Positions 25,729-34,896 are shown, counted from the stretch's first letter. The stretch is DNA of 64,000 nucleotides from Cryobacterium adonitolivorans (GCF_004402695.1 NZ_SOFL01000033.1:94028-158027); one strand, 5' to 3'. Numbers and translations: made by a program. Notes: generated by a model from the letters alone, not told the origin.

Positions 25729-25786
25729 GCGGGTCAGGCGCCGCTATGCGGGTGGCGCGCCAGGCGCATAACGGCGCCTACCCCGC
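25729..25786. repeat. 58-bp palindromic repeat, copy F
   Basis: Outer arms GCGGGT/CCCCGC, inner arms AGGCGCCGCTAT/ATAACGGCGCCT and centre TGGCGCGCCA. It lies between divergent genes. Confidence 0.87.
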
Positions 25787-25910
25787 ACATCCCCTCCCCA
25801 CCTCCGCAGCCCCCCCTTGGCCCTCCGCCCTTCGGCTCGCCGCCCGTCCGCGGCATTGAACCGCGGATGAGGTCGGGAATACGCCACCGCATGGCTACGC
25901 TGCACGAACT

Positions 25911-26930
25911 ATGAAAAAGATCGGGTTCCTCTCCTTCGGCCACTACCAGGCGGTGCCGGGCTCGCTCGTGCGCACCGCGGCGGATGCCCTGCTGCAGACC
26001 GTGGAACTCGCGGTGGCGGCCGAGGAGCTCGGTGTGGACGGCGCATCCGTGCGGGTGCATCACTTCGCCCCGCAACTCGCCTCGCCGTTTCCGCTGCTGG
26101 CCGCGATGGCCGCCCGCACCAGCCGGATCGAGCTGGGCACCGGCGTGATCGACATGCGCTACGAGAACCCGCTGTACATGGCCGAGGAGGCCGCGATCAC
26201 CGACCTGATCAGCAACGGGCGGCTGCAGCTTGGCCTCAGCCGGGGCTCGCCCGAGACCGCGTTGAGCGGCGCCGAGGCGTTCGGCCACCTGCCGGCGCCG
26301 GGCCGGAGCGACGCGGATGACGCCCGCGAGCGCACCGCACAGTTCCGTCGTGCCATCAGCGGGGTCGGCGTCGTCGCCGCGAACCCGCAGATCACCGGGC
26401 ACAGCAACCTCCTCGCCATCCAGCCGCAGTCGCCGGGCCTGGCAGAGCGCATCTGGTGGGGCTCCGGCAGCCGCGCCACCGCGAAGTGGACCGGCGAGCA
26501 GGGCATGAACCTGATGAGCTCCACCCTGCTCACCGAAGACACCGGCGCCGACTTCGGCGACCTGCAGGCCGAGCAGATCGCGATCTTCCGCCGGGCGTGG
26601 GCGGACGCCGGGCACCACGGTAGCCCGCGGGTGTCGGTGAGTCGCAGCATCATGCCGCTGGTCACCGATCAGGACCGTCGCTACTTCGGCTTGCGCGCGC
26701 AAGCCGACAACCGCGACCAGGTCGGCCACCTCGACGGCGGCCTGGCCAGGTTCGGCAAGAGCTACATCGGCGAACCCGACCTTCTCATCAAACAGTTGGC
26801 GCAGGACGCCGCGGTGGCCGCTGCCGACACGGTGCTGCTCACCGTGCCCAACCAGCTCGGCGTGGACTACAACGCCCGGCTGCTCGACTCCGTGCTCCGC
26901 TTCGTGGCCCCCGGCCTCGGCTGGCGCTGA
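25911..26930 (+). CDS. LLM class (luciferase-like) flavin/F420-dependent oxidoreductase
   Basis: 339-aa TIM-barrel oxidoreductase: VELAVAAEELGVDGASVRVHHFAPQLASPFPLLAAMAARTSRIELGTGVIDMRYENPLYMAEEAAITDLISNGRLQLGLSRGSPE is the bacterial-luciferase-family core. The C-terminal half includes IWWGSGSRATAKWTGEQGMNLMSSTL. Such proteins use FMN or F420. ATG 25911 has no ribosome-binding site; a TACGCT box lies nine bases upstream, close to a leaderless start. It appears monocistronic. Substrate unknown. Confidence 0.88.
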   Translation: MKKIGFLSFGHYQAVPGSLVRTAADALLQTVELAVAAEELGVDGASVRVHHFAPQLASPFPLLAAMAARTSRIELGTGVIDMRYENPLYMAEEAAITDLISNGRLQLGLSRGSPETALSGAEAFGHLPAPGRSDADDARERTAQFRRAISGVGVVAANPQITGHSNLLAIQPQSPGLAERIWWGSGSRATAKWTGEQGMNLMSSTLLTEDTGADFGDLQAEQIAIFRRAWADAGHHGSPRVSVSRSIMPLVTDQDRRYFGLRAQADNRDQVGHLDGGLARFGKSYIGEPDLLIKQLAQDAAVAAADTVLLTVPNQLGVDYNARLLDSVLRFVAPGLGWR

Positions 26931-27170
26931 CCATCGTCAGGGGTGCTCGTCCAGGCCTGACCAGTTGGAATCACCCGTGAACGGGGGATCAGGAGAGTGC
27001 GTGAGCGCCCTGTCGGCCGGTGCGACGCTGCTAGGTTCAAGGGACGAGCAGTTTGGGGACTGAGCCGTGAACGTACCAGGCGTACCATCACAGCACTTCC
27101 TGCTGAGGGGAGCGGGCAGTGCGCTCAGCCTGTCTGCCATCGGTCCTCGCTCCCTTGCCGGTGACGCGCC

Positions 27171-29042
27171 ATGACAGACTTCGATGACCTGGTGGCCCCC
27201 CTCCCGGCCGGCGCCACGGTGCCGTCACAGCCGCCGACAGCCGACGCCCTGCCGGCCGCCGTCGATTCGGTGGCCGATGGCATCGCCGACCTGAGTCAGG
27301 CCGACGGCGGGCGCGACCTCACCCTGCCCGGCGGTTTCGTGGAGCTCGCCGACCTGCCGAGCCCCGCCATAGACGGTGACCTGCACAAAAGTGCACACGC
27401 GCCCGGCCTCGCAGCCTCGCTCGCCCGTCAGGCCACGATCGAGAAGCTGCTCGACGAGAGCGCCCAGGCCAACCGGGACGGCCAGCACCACACCGGAGCC
27501 GCGCAGGCCGAACAGGTGCTCACCGACCCCTTCATCACGCCCGGCCAGGAGGCCCGCGCCCGACAGCTGCTCTCCGGCCACCGGCTGCGGTTGGGCGAGT
27601 TCGAGGCTTCAGTGCGGCACGGCCTGCTCGCCCTTGAGTACCTCGCCGCCAGCGGCGACCAGCTCGGCCAGTCGATGGTGCACTGCACCCTCGCCCTGGC
27701 GTTCCACGAGACCGCGCTGGAAGAACCCGCGCTCGGCCACGTGCTCGGCGCCCTTGAAGCCGCGCGTGCCTGCGGCAGCCGCACCGCGGAGTTCTGGGCG
27801 CTGTCGCGCTCGTCGATGGTGCATCAGGCTCTCGGCGACGCCGACCGCAGCATCGTTCTGGGCCGGCAGGCCCTGGCCCTGGCCGACACCCTCGGCGACC
27901 CCCAGGCCGAGTTCGCGGCGCGGAACAACCTGGGCGACAGCTACCTGGAAATCGCCCGGGCCCAGCGGGCCAAGGGCGAGGACGCGCAGGTGGCGCTGCG
28001 CGACGGGATCGACATCATTCGCGCCGCCGTGGTGCGGTCGGTCAAACAGCGCCACGCGTTCGACGAGACCATCGCGCGCACCAACCTCGTCGGGTTCCTC
28101 ATCGAGCGCGGCGAATACGCCGAAGCGCGCCGGCAGGCAGGCCGGTCCAAGACCATCGCCATCACCAACGGCTACCGCAACCTGGCGGTGAACAACGACG
28201 CCCAACTGGCCGAGGTGGCCCGGGCCGAGGGCCGAATTGATCTGGCCTGCACCATGATGAACGCCCAGCTCGCCGACCCGTCGGTGGCCGAGGACGCGGC
28301 CCTGAACGTGACACTGCACAGGTCGCTCTACGAGATGCACCGGGCCGCCGGCCGGTTCGAACAGGCCCTGGAGCACCACGAACAGCTGCACGTTCTGATC
28401 CTCGTACTCACCAGGCAGACCGCCGGGCTGCAGTCGCGGATGCTGATCAACTCGCTGGAAATCGAGCAGGCCCGCCACGAGGCGCAGCGCTCCCAGCTGG
28501 AAGCCGAAATGCAGCGCGTCCGCGCCGAGGAACTCGACCAGCAGGCACACACCGACCCGCTCACCCGGCTGCCCAACCGCCGGGCCCTCGACCGGCAGCT
28601 GCCCGAGATGATGCGCACCGCCAGGGAACGGTCGGAACCACTGTGCGCGGTGATGATCGACATGGACCACTTCAAGAAGGTCAACGACGAGCACGGCCAC
28701 GCGACCGGCGACCGGGTGCTCACGACCATGGCCGCGATCCTCGGCGACGCCACCCGCGACAGCGACCTCGCGGTGCGGGTCGGCGGCGAAGAGTTCCTGC
28801 TGGTGCTCGGCAACACCACCACCGACCAGGCCGTGCAGATCTGCGAGCGCCTGCTCGGCAAGGTGCGCAATCATCCGTGGGGCGTGGTCACCGCGGGGCT
28901 CCGATGCACAGCCAGTGTCGGTGTCGCCCTGCTCAAGCAGGGGGAGAGCGTCTCCCGCTGGCTCGGCCGTGCCGATGCCGCCCTGTACGAGGCCAAGGCC
29001 TCCGGCCGCGACCGAGTCGAGCTGGCCGCGTCGCGGGCCTAA
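27171..29042 (+). CDS. TPR-repeat diguanylate cyclase (GGDEF)
   Basis: 623-aa cytosolic protein. Residues ~90-440 are helical tetratricopeptide-like repeats (QAEQVLTDPFITPGQEARARQLLSGHRLRLGEFEASVRHGLLALEYL, etc.), followed by a coiled-coil linker (EIEQARHEAQRSQLEAEMQRVRAEELDQQ) and a C-terminal GGDEF domain from LTRLPNRRALDRQL. The active site reads VGGEEFLLV at ~residue 538. The inhibitory I-site RxxD is present as R-D-S-D five residues upstream, so it is predicted to make c-di-GMP and be product-inhibited. There is no membrane segment; the TPR part probably senses a protein partner. ATG 27171 lacks a clear ribosome-binding site. Confidence 0.9.
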   Translation: MTDFDDLVAPLPAGATVPSQPPTADALPAAVDSVADGIADLSQADGGRDLTLPGGFVELADLPSPAIDGDLHKSAHAPGLAASLARQATIEKLLDESAQANRDGQHHTGAAQAEQVLTDPFITPGQEARARQLLSGHRLRLGEFEASVRHGLLALEYLAASGDQLGQSMVHCTLALAFHETALEEPALGHVLGALEAARACGSRTAEFWALSRSSMVHQALGDADRSIVLGRQALALADTLGDPQAEFAARNNLGDSYLEIARAQRAKGEDAQVALRDGIDIIRAAVVRSVKQRHAFDETIARTNLVGFLIERGEYAEARRQAGRSKTIAITNGYRNLAVNNDAQLAEVARAEGRIDLACTMMNAQLADPSVAEDAALNVTLHRSLYEMHRAAGRFEQALEHHEQLHVLILVLTRQTAGLQSRMLINSLEIEQARHEAQRSQLEAEMQRVRAEELDQQAHTDPLTRLPNRRALDRQLPEMMRTARERSEPLCAVMIDMDHFKKVNDEHGHATGDRVLTTMAAILGDATRDSDLAVRVGGEEFLLVLGNTTTDQAVQICERLLGKVRNHPWGVVTAGLRCTASVGVALLKQGESVSRWLGRADAALYEAKASGRDRVELAASRA

Positions 29043-29070
29043 GAGCGCAGAGCGCGGCCGCGGCGCGGGC

Positions 29071-30048
29071 TCAGGGCACCAGCACGATCTTGCCCACGTG
29101 GGCGGATGCCTCCAACCGGCGATGCGCATCCGCCGCGTCGGCGAACGAGAACCTGCTGTCGACCACCGGGCGCAATGCGCCGGATTCGAGCCACGGCCAC
29201 ACCCGGGTGAGCAGCTCGGCCATGATGGCCGCCTTCTCCACGGCGGGCCGGGCGCGCAACGTGGTGCCCCAGTAGCGGCCGCGTTTCTGCATGAGGTGGA
29301 ACGGGTTGAAGACGGCATCCTTACCACTCTGGTTCGCGATCACCATGATGGTGCCGCCCAGGGCGAGCGCGGCCACATTGCGGGCGGCGTAGGAGCCGCC
29401 CATGATGTCCAGGATCACGTCGGCGCCGTGCCCGCCGGTCGCGGCGAGCACCTCCGCCACGAAGTCCTGCTCGCGGTAGTTGATCAGCACCTCCGCGCCG
29501 AGCTGTCCGCACACGGCCAGCTTCTCGGCGGAGCCGGCCGTCACCATGACCCGGGCGTCGGCCAGCCGGGCCAGTTGGATTGCGGTGGTGCCGATGCCGC
29601 TGGCGCCGCCGTGCACGAGCAGGGTCTGGCCGGCGCGCAGGCCCGCGCTCATGAAGACGTTCGACCACACCGTGGCCAGCGCTTCCGGCAGGGCGGCGGC
29701 GTCGGCCAGATCAACGTGCAGGGGAACGGGCAGGGCGAGGTCCTGGTGCACCACTGCCTCGGTGGCGTAACCGCCGCCGGCCAGCAGAGCGCAGACCCTG
29801 TCGCCGACGGCAAAGCGGGTGACGGCGATCCCGGTCTCGGTGACGATGCCGGAAACCTCCAGGCCGGGCCATTGCGGCGCTCCCGCGGGAGACGGGTAGA
29901 GGCCCTGGCGTTGCTGCACATCGGCCCGGTTCACGCCGGCCGCGGCAACCTCGATTCGGATGTCGCCGGCGCCGACGACCAGGTCGGGCACGGTATCGAG
30001 GGTGAGGGCGTCCGGGCCGCCTGGGGTGTGAACCACGAGTGCACGCAT
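29071..30048 (-). CDS. NAD(P)H-quinone oxidoreductase, MDR superfamily (PIG3-like)
   Basis: 325-aa zinc-free medium-chain reductase: MRALVVHTPGGPDALTLDTVPDL, then VNRADVQQRQGLYP, and the signature WPGLEVSGIVTETG. A GroES-like N-domain is followed by a Rossmann fold at LLVHGGASGIGTTAIQLARLADARV. The LHVDLADAAALPEALATVWSNVF segment is characteristic of the TP53I3/PIG3 quinone reductase branch. ATG 30048 follows TAAGAT-N6 and is leaderless. It converges on the GGDEF gene. It probably reduces quinones or other electrophilic carbonyls with NADPH. Confidence 0.9.
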   Translation of the reverse strand: MRALVVHTPGGPDALTLDTVPDLVVGAGDIRIEVAAAGVNRADVQQRQGLYPSPAGAPQWPGLEVSGIVTETGIAVTRFAVGDRVCALLAGGGYATEAVVHQDLALPVPLHVDLADAAALPEALATVWSNVFMSAGLRAGQTLLVHGGASGIGTTAIQLARLADARVMVTAGSAEKLAVCGQLGAEVLINYREQDFVAEVLAATGGHGADVILDIMGGSYAARNVAALALGGTIMVIANQSGKDAVFNPFHLMQKRGRYWGTTLRARPAVEKAAIMAELLTRVWPWLESGALRPVVDSRFSFADAADAHRRLEASAHVGKIVLVP

Positions 30049-30054
30049 AGCGCC

Positions 30055-30060
30055 ATCTTA
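30055..30060 (-). promoter_or_regulatory. -10 box (TAAGAT) six bases before the ATG
   Basis: TAAGAT-N6-ATG on the minus strand for the quinone oxidoreductase gene. Confidence 0.55.
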
Positions 30061-30085
30061 GAAGCGTGCCCGGCGAGCCGGAGGC

Positions 30086-31069
30086 CTAGCCGACGATCCA
30101 GTCGAGCGTCTGTCCGTGCGGGCCGCACCGGGCGACCGGTCGGCCGTCGAGCGAGACGATGAAGTCGCCCGGCACGGGTGTCTCCGGCAGCAGCGCGTCG
30201 ACCCGGGGCAGCACGCCGACGCCGTCGAGCGAGATCCAGCGGCCGAAGCCGGTCACCGCATCCGCGAAGGCCGCCCGCTGTTCGGGAGCCAGGTACACCA
30301 GGACCGCGGGGCTGACGATGACCAGCGGCACCCCCTGCGGCGCGCGTGCGACCAGCGCCTCGAGATCCACGACGGCGTCGCCGGCTACAAGCAGCGGCGG
30401 ATCCCGACGAGCGATCGACATCGCCGCGTCCAGGCGACGGCGGCGCTCGGCCTGCTCGGGCCAGACGAGCGTCTGAAGCCACCTCACGTCCTCAGGGTTG
30501 TGCACATCCAGCGGGTTCAGATCGAGGCCGGCACGCCAGACGACTTCGGGCGGATGCTTCGGCAGCGGCACCGAACCGGTGGTCTCGGCAGAGAGCAGCA
30601 CCGGGCTGGGTCCGTCGGCCGGATCCACCCGTCGACCGGAGTAGTCGTAGCTGTACCGGTCCGGATAGAGACAGAGTCCCGCGCTGGCGCCGACCTCGAT
30701 CAGGGCCACCCGCGGGCCGATCGACGCGAGGATCGGCATGACCGCGGTGAGGCGGCGCGGCTCGTTGGTCTGGGTGGCCCGCACCCGCGCCTCGGCGGCG
30801 ACCGCCGGCCAGTGTTCGACGAGCCACCGGCGGAAGATCCGATAGCCAGCCAGCGGTGCTCCGAGCAGGCGCGCACAGGCGAAAACGAGATTCGGCTGGC
30901 GCTTGGGCCGCGGCAGCCCGATGATCAGGGCCAGGACCTCGGCATCGCTCTGGACCCCGCCGGCCCAGTCGGCGTACAGCTCGGACTGGCCTGGTGTCTC
31001 GAACAGCCGGAAGCGCCGGTACCAGTCGGCAGTCTTCTCCAGGTCCAGGGCGCGCTGCTCGGCGGCCAT
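30086..31069 (-). CDS. DUF2332 domain protein
   Basis: 327-aa soluble protein carrying the DUF2332 hallmarks: RRFRLFETPGQSELYADWAGGV, LIIGLPRPKRQPNLVFACARLLGA, LIEVGASAGLCLYPDRYSYDY and LPLVIVSPAVLVYLAPEQRAAF. The GASAG segment looks like a Rossmann/methyltransferase-type loop. ATG 31069 starts the conserved region; the longer in-frame extension upstream would overlap the 71-aa gene and is rejected. It starts 10 bases after that gene's stop, so the two form an operon. Function unknown. Confidence 0.85.
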   Translation of the reverse strand: MAAEQRALDLEKTADWYRRFRLFETPGQSELYADWAGGVQSDAEVLALIIGLPRPKRQPNLVFACARLLGAPLAGYRIFRRWLVEHWPAVAAEARVRATQTNEPRRLTAVMPILASIGPRVALIEVGASAGLCLYPDRYSYDYSGRRVDPADGPSPVLLSAETTGSVPLPKHPPEVVWRAGLDLNPLDVHNPEDVRWLQTLVWPEQAERRRRLDAAMSIARRDPPLLVAGDAVVDLEALVARAPQGVPLVIVSPAVLVYLAPEQRAAFADAVTGFGRWISLDGVGVLPRVDALLPETPVPGDFIVSLDGRPVARCGPHGQTLDWIVG

Positions 31070-31079
31070 AGCGGAGGAA

Positions 31080-31295
31080 TCAGACACCGGTGCGGATGCG
31101 CTCCAGGAGCAGGGCGAACAGCAAGGTGGAGCGCTGCTCGTCGTTGATGATGTCGATGAGCTCGAGCACGGCTGCCCGGTCGGGTTCGGGGGAGTTGGCG
31201 ACGTCCACGTCGTTGATGCTCTCGATGGCCGCGATAAGGCGGTCGGCGCTGGTGGGACCTGAGTCGGTCTGCGGGATCTGGTCTGAAATGGGCAT
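31080..31295 (-). CDS. Small acidic hypothetical protein upstream of the DUF2332 gene
   Basis: 71-aa acidic helical protein: SADRLIAAIESINDVDVANSPEPDRAAVLELIDIINDEQRSTLLFALLLERIRTGV. ATG 31295 has AAAAAG close upstream. The dense helix and lack of cysteine or membrane segments suggest a small binding protein. It is the first gene of a two-gene unit with the DUF2332 gene (10-base gap). A longer frame through it on the same strand reads into the Apf gene's antisense and is rejected. No family recognised. Confidence 0.65.
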   Translation of the reverse strand: MPISDQIPQTDSGPTSADRLIAAIESINDVDVANSPEPDRAAVLELIDIINDEQRSTLLFALLLERIRTGV

Positions 31296-31562
31296 CTTTT
31301 TACGGTACCCCCAGAAGACGGTTGCCGCTCTCCATGACCCAGGGGTCGAATGGCCTGCTGGCCGGGCGTTATGACGGTCAAATCGGTGCAATCCGGGCCG
31401 TTGTGCGAGTCCGTTCACATGGATTTGGCAGGAAAAAGTGAGGTTCCGTTCAGGTAGCTTGGGCAGACTAGGCGGCTTGCCTGCGCCGCTTCCGCGCGCG
31501 TGGGCCCAACGATCAGTGAACGTGCCGCCACAGAGCGCACCCCTCACACGACCTGGAAGTCT

Positions 31563-32423
31563 ATGCGCCCCGATAATTCCCTGAACTCCACGCCCGAAAT
31601 CCCCAGCGCCTCCAGCTCCCTCAGCACTCGCGCCGAGCGCAAGACCCGCCGCTCCCGCAGCAAACGCTTCACCCTGCTCGCCGGTGGCCTCGTGCTCGCC
31701 GGGGTCGTGGCCGGCACCGGTTTCACCGTGCAGTCGGCCGTCGCCGACCAGCAGCAGCAGGCCCAGCAGGAGCGTGACGACCGAGCCGCCGCCAAGGCCG
31801 CGGCCATCAGCAAGACCCACTTCGCCGCATCCGTGGCCCTTGTGGACGCCGACACCGCGCTCGACGCCGCCGTGAACAAGGTGGATGCGTCCGCCCTGTC
31901 GGCCACGTCCAGCACGCTGGCCGGCTACATCTCGATGCCGCTCACCGAGGTGAGCGAGCTCACCTCGCAGGCCAAGGAGCAGACCGCGGCCGTGCAGGCC
32001 GCCGCCGTTGAAGCCGACCGGGTGGCCATGGAGGCCGCGGCCGCACAGGCCGCCGCCGACGCCCAGGCGGCCGCTGAGGCCCAGGCCGCGGCCGAGGCCG
32101 TCGCCGCCGGCAACACCCCGGCCGGTGCGAAGGCCACCGCCGCGAGCCTGGCCTCGTCGCGTTACGGCTGGGGCGCATCGCAGTTCTCCTGCCTGGCTCA
32201 GCTGTGGGAGAAAGAATCCAACTGGTCGTACACGGCCTATAACGGCGACGGCGGAGCCACGGGCATCCCGCAGGCGCTGCCCGGCAGCAAGATGGCCTCG
32301 GCCGGATCGGACTGGGCCACGAACGCCAGCACCCAGATCGCCTGGGGACTCGAGTACATCAACGGCTCCTACGGCACCCCGTGCGCAGCCTGGTCGCACT
32401 CGCAGGCGATGAACTGGTACTGA
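31563..32423 (+). CDS. Membrane-anchored Apf/SLT-type cell-wall protein
   Basis: 286-aa envelope protein: basic N-terminus (ERKTRRSRSKR), one transmembrane/signal segment (FTLLAGGLVLAGVVAGTGFTV, residues ~36-56), a long Ala/Gln coiled-coil region (~60-200), and a C-terminal ~80-residue lysozyme-like domain beginning ASSRYGWGASQFSCLAQLWEKESNW, with GDGGATGIPQALPGSKMASAG and IAWGLEYINGSYGTPCAAW. This is the aggregation-promoting-factor C-terminal-like/transglycosylase domain; the Glu of KESNW is the likely catalytic acid. ATG 31563 has GGAAG nearby. It probably cuts or remodels peptidoglycan. Confidence 0.85.
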   Translation: MRPDNSLNSTPEIPSASSSLSTRAERKTRRSRSKRFTLLAGGLVLAGVVAGTGFTVQSAVADQQQQAQQERDDRAAAKAAAISKTHFAASVALVDADTALDAAVNKVDASALSATSSTLAGYISMPLTEVSELTSQAKEQTAAVQAAAVEADRVAMEAAAAQAAADAQAAAEAQAAAEAVAAGNTPAGAKATAASLASSRYGWGASQFSCLAQLWEKESNWSYTAYNGDGGATGIPQALPGSKMASAGSDWATNASTQIAWGLEYINGSYGTPCAAWSHSQAMNWY

Positions 32424-32439
32424 CCAGCCCCACCCCGGG

Positions 32440-32512
32440 CGAGTTGCCCCGGTACGGTCGAGTTGCCCCGGCGCACCGGGGCACCTCGTTCGCAGAGGGG
32501 CAACTTGCCACA
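32440..32512. terminator. Hairpin cluster between convergent genes
   Basis: CGAGTTGCCCCGG occurs twice as a direct repeat (32440 and 32459). The second copy forms a perfect TGCCCCGG-CGCA-CCGGGGCA hairpin (32464-32483), and a further inverted copy GGGGCAACTTGCC follows. It probably acts as a bidirectional terminator between the Apf gene and the DUF4190 gene. Confidence 0.6.
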
Positions 32513-32519
32513 GCGCCGG

Positions 32520-32852
32520 TCAGGTCCAGTAGTTGTTCTGGTACAGGAAGATGACCACGCCCAACTCCAGCGCCAGCAACAGGTAGCCCACCCACAGGGC
32601 CGCGTAGGCGAACGTTCGCCCGCTGGCCTCTCCGCGCGCGATGCGGGACAGGGTGACATGCCCCAGCACCACCCCCACCACCGGCAGGATCAGCGCCAGC
32701 ACGAAGCTGAGCACGGCCAGGGCGCCCGTCGCATCCGGGTTCGGGTCGACGGCGGCAGCGGCGGCGTTCTGGCGGATGCCGAAGCGCAACAGGAAGACCA
32801 GCGCGATCGCGCCGCCCACGATGAGCACGATGGTGATCGGATATGTGCCCAT
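32520..32852 (-). CDS. DUF4190 domain membrane protein
   Basis: 110-aa protein with three hydrophobic segments. The conserved core ALAVLSFVLALILPVVGVVLGHVTLSRIARGEASGRTFAYAALWVGYLLLALELGVVIFLY matches DUF4190: a helix, G-x-V-L-G-H, and a second helix. ATG 32852 has AGGAGAG upstream. It starts 13 bases after the META lipoprotein gene's stop, so the two are co-transcribed. Function unknown. Confidence 0.85.
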   Translation of the reverse strand: MGTYPITIVLIVGGAIALVFLLRFGIRQNAAAAAVDPNPDATGALAVLSFVLALILPVVGVVLGHVTLSRIARGEASGRTFAYAALWVGYLLLALELGVVIFLYQNNYWT

Positions 32853-32865
32853 GGGATGTCTCTCC

Positions 32866-33591
32866 TCAGCGGGCCGTCAATTGGCCGAGAACGGTGCCGT
32901 CTGCGGACTGCAACGTCATCACGCCGGCCCGCACCCGGCCCTGGGTGGCCTGGTTCAACCACTGGTCCACGCCCTCGCAGGCCATCAGGGTCGTCACGCC
33001 GCCGGTGAGGAGAACCGCCTCGTCATCGGCCTGCTCCCACGAACCGATGAGCACGTTGCAGCCGTCATTTCCGGAGTAGCTGCCGTCGGCCTGGATTGAC
33101 AGGAACGGCGCCGTCGGAGTGTTCGACTCCACCCAGTAGCCGATCGGAAGGCCCTCCGGGCCGACGGTGCTGTTGGTGGAGCGCACCAGGGTGGTCTCGG
33201 TCGAATCGAACGAACTGTGGATGACCAGGGTGTCGCCGTCGACCTCCACCCGGGTGCCGCGGCTGACCGCCAGCGGCAGCTGGGCACCGTCGCAGGCCAT
33301 CATCGTCTGCGGCCCGGAGGTCGTGGTGAGGGCGCCATCGGCGCCGACCTCCCAGGTGCCCTGCACTCGGTTGCAGCCGTCAGAGGCGCTCCAGGTGTTG
33401 TCCTGCACGAAGGAGATGAACGGCTGCTCCGGGCTGTCGAAGGTCCGGTCGAGCACCCAGGTTCCCACGAGGGCGCCGGGCTGCACGGTACCCGAAGGGG
33501 AGGCCGAGTTCGGTGTTTGGATGGTGCAGCCGGCCAGGACCAGCAGGATGGCCGCGGCGGCCAGGATCCGGGCGGAGGGAGGGGGTGCCAT
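32866..33591 (-). CDS. META domain lipoprotein
   Basis: 241-aa lipoprotein with signal peptide and lipobox LVLAGC (cleavage before the Cys near residue 22). It has two HslJ/META-like beta modules: VGTWVLDRTF...WSASDGCNRVQGTWEV...TMMACDG and IGYWVESN...YSGNDGCNVLIGSWEQ...TLMACEG. Each module has the GCN and MAC motifs of the family. ATG 33591 has GAGAGGT upstream. It is exported and lipid-anchored; in other bacteria META proteins are linked to stress or antibiotic resistance. It is the first gene of the operon with DUF4190. Confidence 0.88.
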   Translation of the reverse strand: MAPPPSARILAAAAILLVLAGCTIQTPNSASPSGTVQPGALVGTWVLDRTFDSPEQPFISFVQDNTWSASDGCNRVQGTWEVGADGALTTTSGPQTMMACDGAQLPLAVSRGTRVEVDGDTLVIHSSFDSTETTLVRSTNSTVGPEGLPIGYWVESNTPTAPFLSIQADGSYSGNDGCNVLIGSWEQADDEAVLLTGGVTTLMACEGVDQWLNQATQGRVRAGVMTLQSADGTVLGQLTAR

Positions 33592-33676
33592 GTCGTGTTA
33601 CCTCTCGGCTGGAGCGTGCTGCTGTGCTGCTCACTATGGAGGCAGCGTGAGCTCGGCAGGGGAAGCTGACGCGGAA

Positions 33677-34657
33677 TCACGCATCTCGAGGCGCGGAATT
33701 GCGCTCGCCGGTCGGAACCAGACGGTCGCTCCGAAACTCCGACGGAAGCATGGCATACCGGGCCTTGAACCCGGCCCGTAACTCGAAGGTGGAACTGTAC
33801 CCGGCCCTGGCCGCCACATCCGCAATCGTCAGGCCCGTGGAATGCGGCATCGTCAGCAGCACCGCGGCCGATTCGGCCCGGGCGCGAGCGATCTCGTGGG
33901 CCACGGTGATGCCGCTGCCCTCGAAGGCCCGCTGCAGGTGCCGCAACGAGACGCCGAGATGCGCGGCCAGGGTCGCCGGGGTGAGGTCGGGGTCCCGGTG
34001 CTGCGCATCGATCTGGGTGCGCGCCCGCACCCGCAGGCCCGTGCGCAGATCCTCACTGTCCATCGCATACCCGTCACTCTCGAGCAGCAGGCCCACTACG
34101 AGGTCCTCGATGGTGCGTTCCACCATCAGGGTGCCCACGCCGCTTGGCGACCAGGCGGTGTCGACGATCGACAGCGCGAACAGCCGCAACGGCAGGCTGA
34201 GCGAGCCGGAGTCATCGATCGGCTGGTGGTCGCTGCGCACGCGCACCCCGCGTTCGGCGAGCCGGGACTGCGGCACCTGGATGGCCAGCCCTCGGGTCAT
34301 CTCGGTGCTCTCCAGCGTCATGTCGTCCCAACCCGGCACCGTGTAACCGCTGATCGGTCGCAGGGTGCGCACCGGGCCGCCGCCGATCCGGATGCCCATC
34401 CGCCCGTTGAGCAGGAACGCCACGTGCAGCACACCGGGGGTCACCTCGGTGCTGCCGTCGAACCGGAACGGCGACTGCGTGGAGAGGGTCACCGAGGTCT
34501 GACCGATCACGCGTTTCTTCGCGGAGAAGTGGAACACCGTGGACTCCGGCACGAAGAACCGCCGGGCCAGGGCGGCCACCACCCGGTCGGGCAGCGGCAC
34601 GGGACCGGCCTGGGCAATGATGTGCTGCATGGCTCCCGCGGCAATCGGTACCCACAT
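33677..34657 (-). CDS. AraC family transcriptional regulator
   Basis: 326-aa regulator with an N-terminal AraC-binding-like sensor region (to ~residue 200) and a C-terminal double helix-turn-helix: LTPATLAAHLGVSLRHLQRAFEGSGITVAHEIARARAESAAVLL, then LTIADVAARAGYSSTFELRAGFKARYAMLPSEFR. The layout resembles NphR/FeaR-like activators. ATG 34657 has a G-rich CCGGGGG upstream. It is divergent from the MFS transporter at 34897 across 239 bases and probably controls it. The inducer is unknown. Confidence 0.88.
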   Translation of the reverse strand: MWVPIAAGAMQHIIAQAGPVPLPDRVVAALARRFFVPESTVFHFSAKKRVIGQTSVTLSTQSPFRFDGSTEVTPGVLHVAFLLNGRMGIRIGGGPVRTLRPISGYTVPGWDDMTLESTEMTRGLAIQVPQSRLAERGVRVRSDHQPIDDSGSLSLPLRLFALSIVDTAWSPSGVGTLMVERTIEDLVVGLLLESDGYAMDSEDLRTGLRVRARTQIDAQHRDPDLTPATLAAHLGVSLRHLQRAFEGSGITVAHEIARARAESAAVLLTMPHSTGLTIADVAARAGYSSTFELRAGFKARYAMLPSEFRSDRLVPTGERNSAPRDA

Positions 34658-34856
34658 GGTGAACCCCCGGTTGGTCTGGTCAGCGCCGCGAGCGGCGGCA
34701 CTGGGCGTGGCGTGAATTCACGCAGCACGGTAGTGCGAGACGCCGGTGCCGGCAACGCCGGATGCCGAATTGGGGCAATTTTGCGCCAGCATCTGAGCAG
34801 ACTCGCGCCAAATCTCGCGTCGGCCGAACTCCCGGTCTTAGGGTGACTTTCATTCA

Positions 34857-34880
34857 GACCGGGTGAGCGACCGGGTGAGC
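34857..34880. repeat. 12-bp tandem duplication before the MFS gene
   Basis: GACCGGGTGAGC occurs twice head to tail in the AraC-MFS divergent region, 16 bases before the MFS ATG. AraC-type activators often bind direct repeats, so it is a candidate operator, though it is also consistent with chance. Confidence 0.4.
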
Positions 34881-34896
34881 GAGGGGATCGACAGCC

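Larger units (their letters stand above)
25589..25910. other. 322-base divergent gap with palindrome copy F
   Basis: No gene. It contains the intact palindrome copy F (25729-25786), an extra left-half unit at 25688-25713, and a TACGCT box at 25896-25901 nine bases before the LLM oxidoreductase ATG. Confidence 0.6.

Noticed and set aside
31296..31562. Possible c-di-AMP riboswitch before the Apf/SLT gene
   Set aside because: Such a switch precedes some actinobacterial cell-wall hydrolase genes, but I cannot find its conserved core or a convincing fold here.
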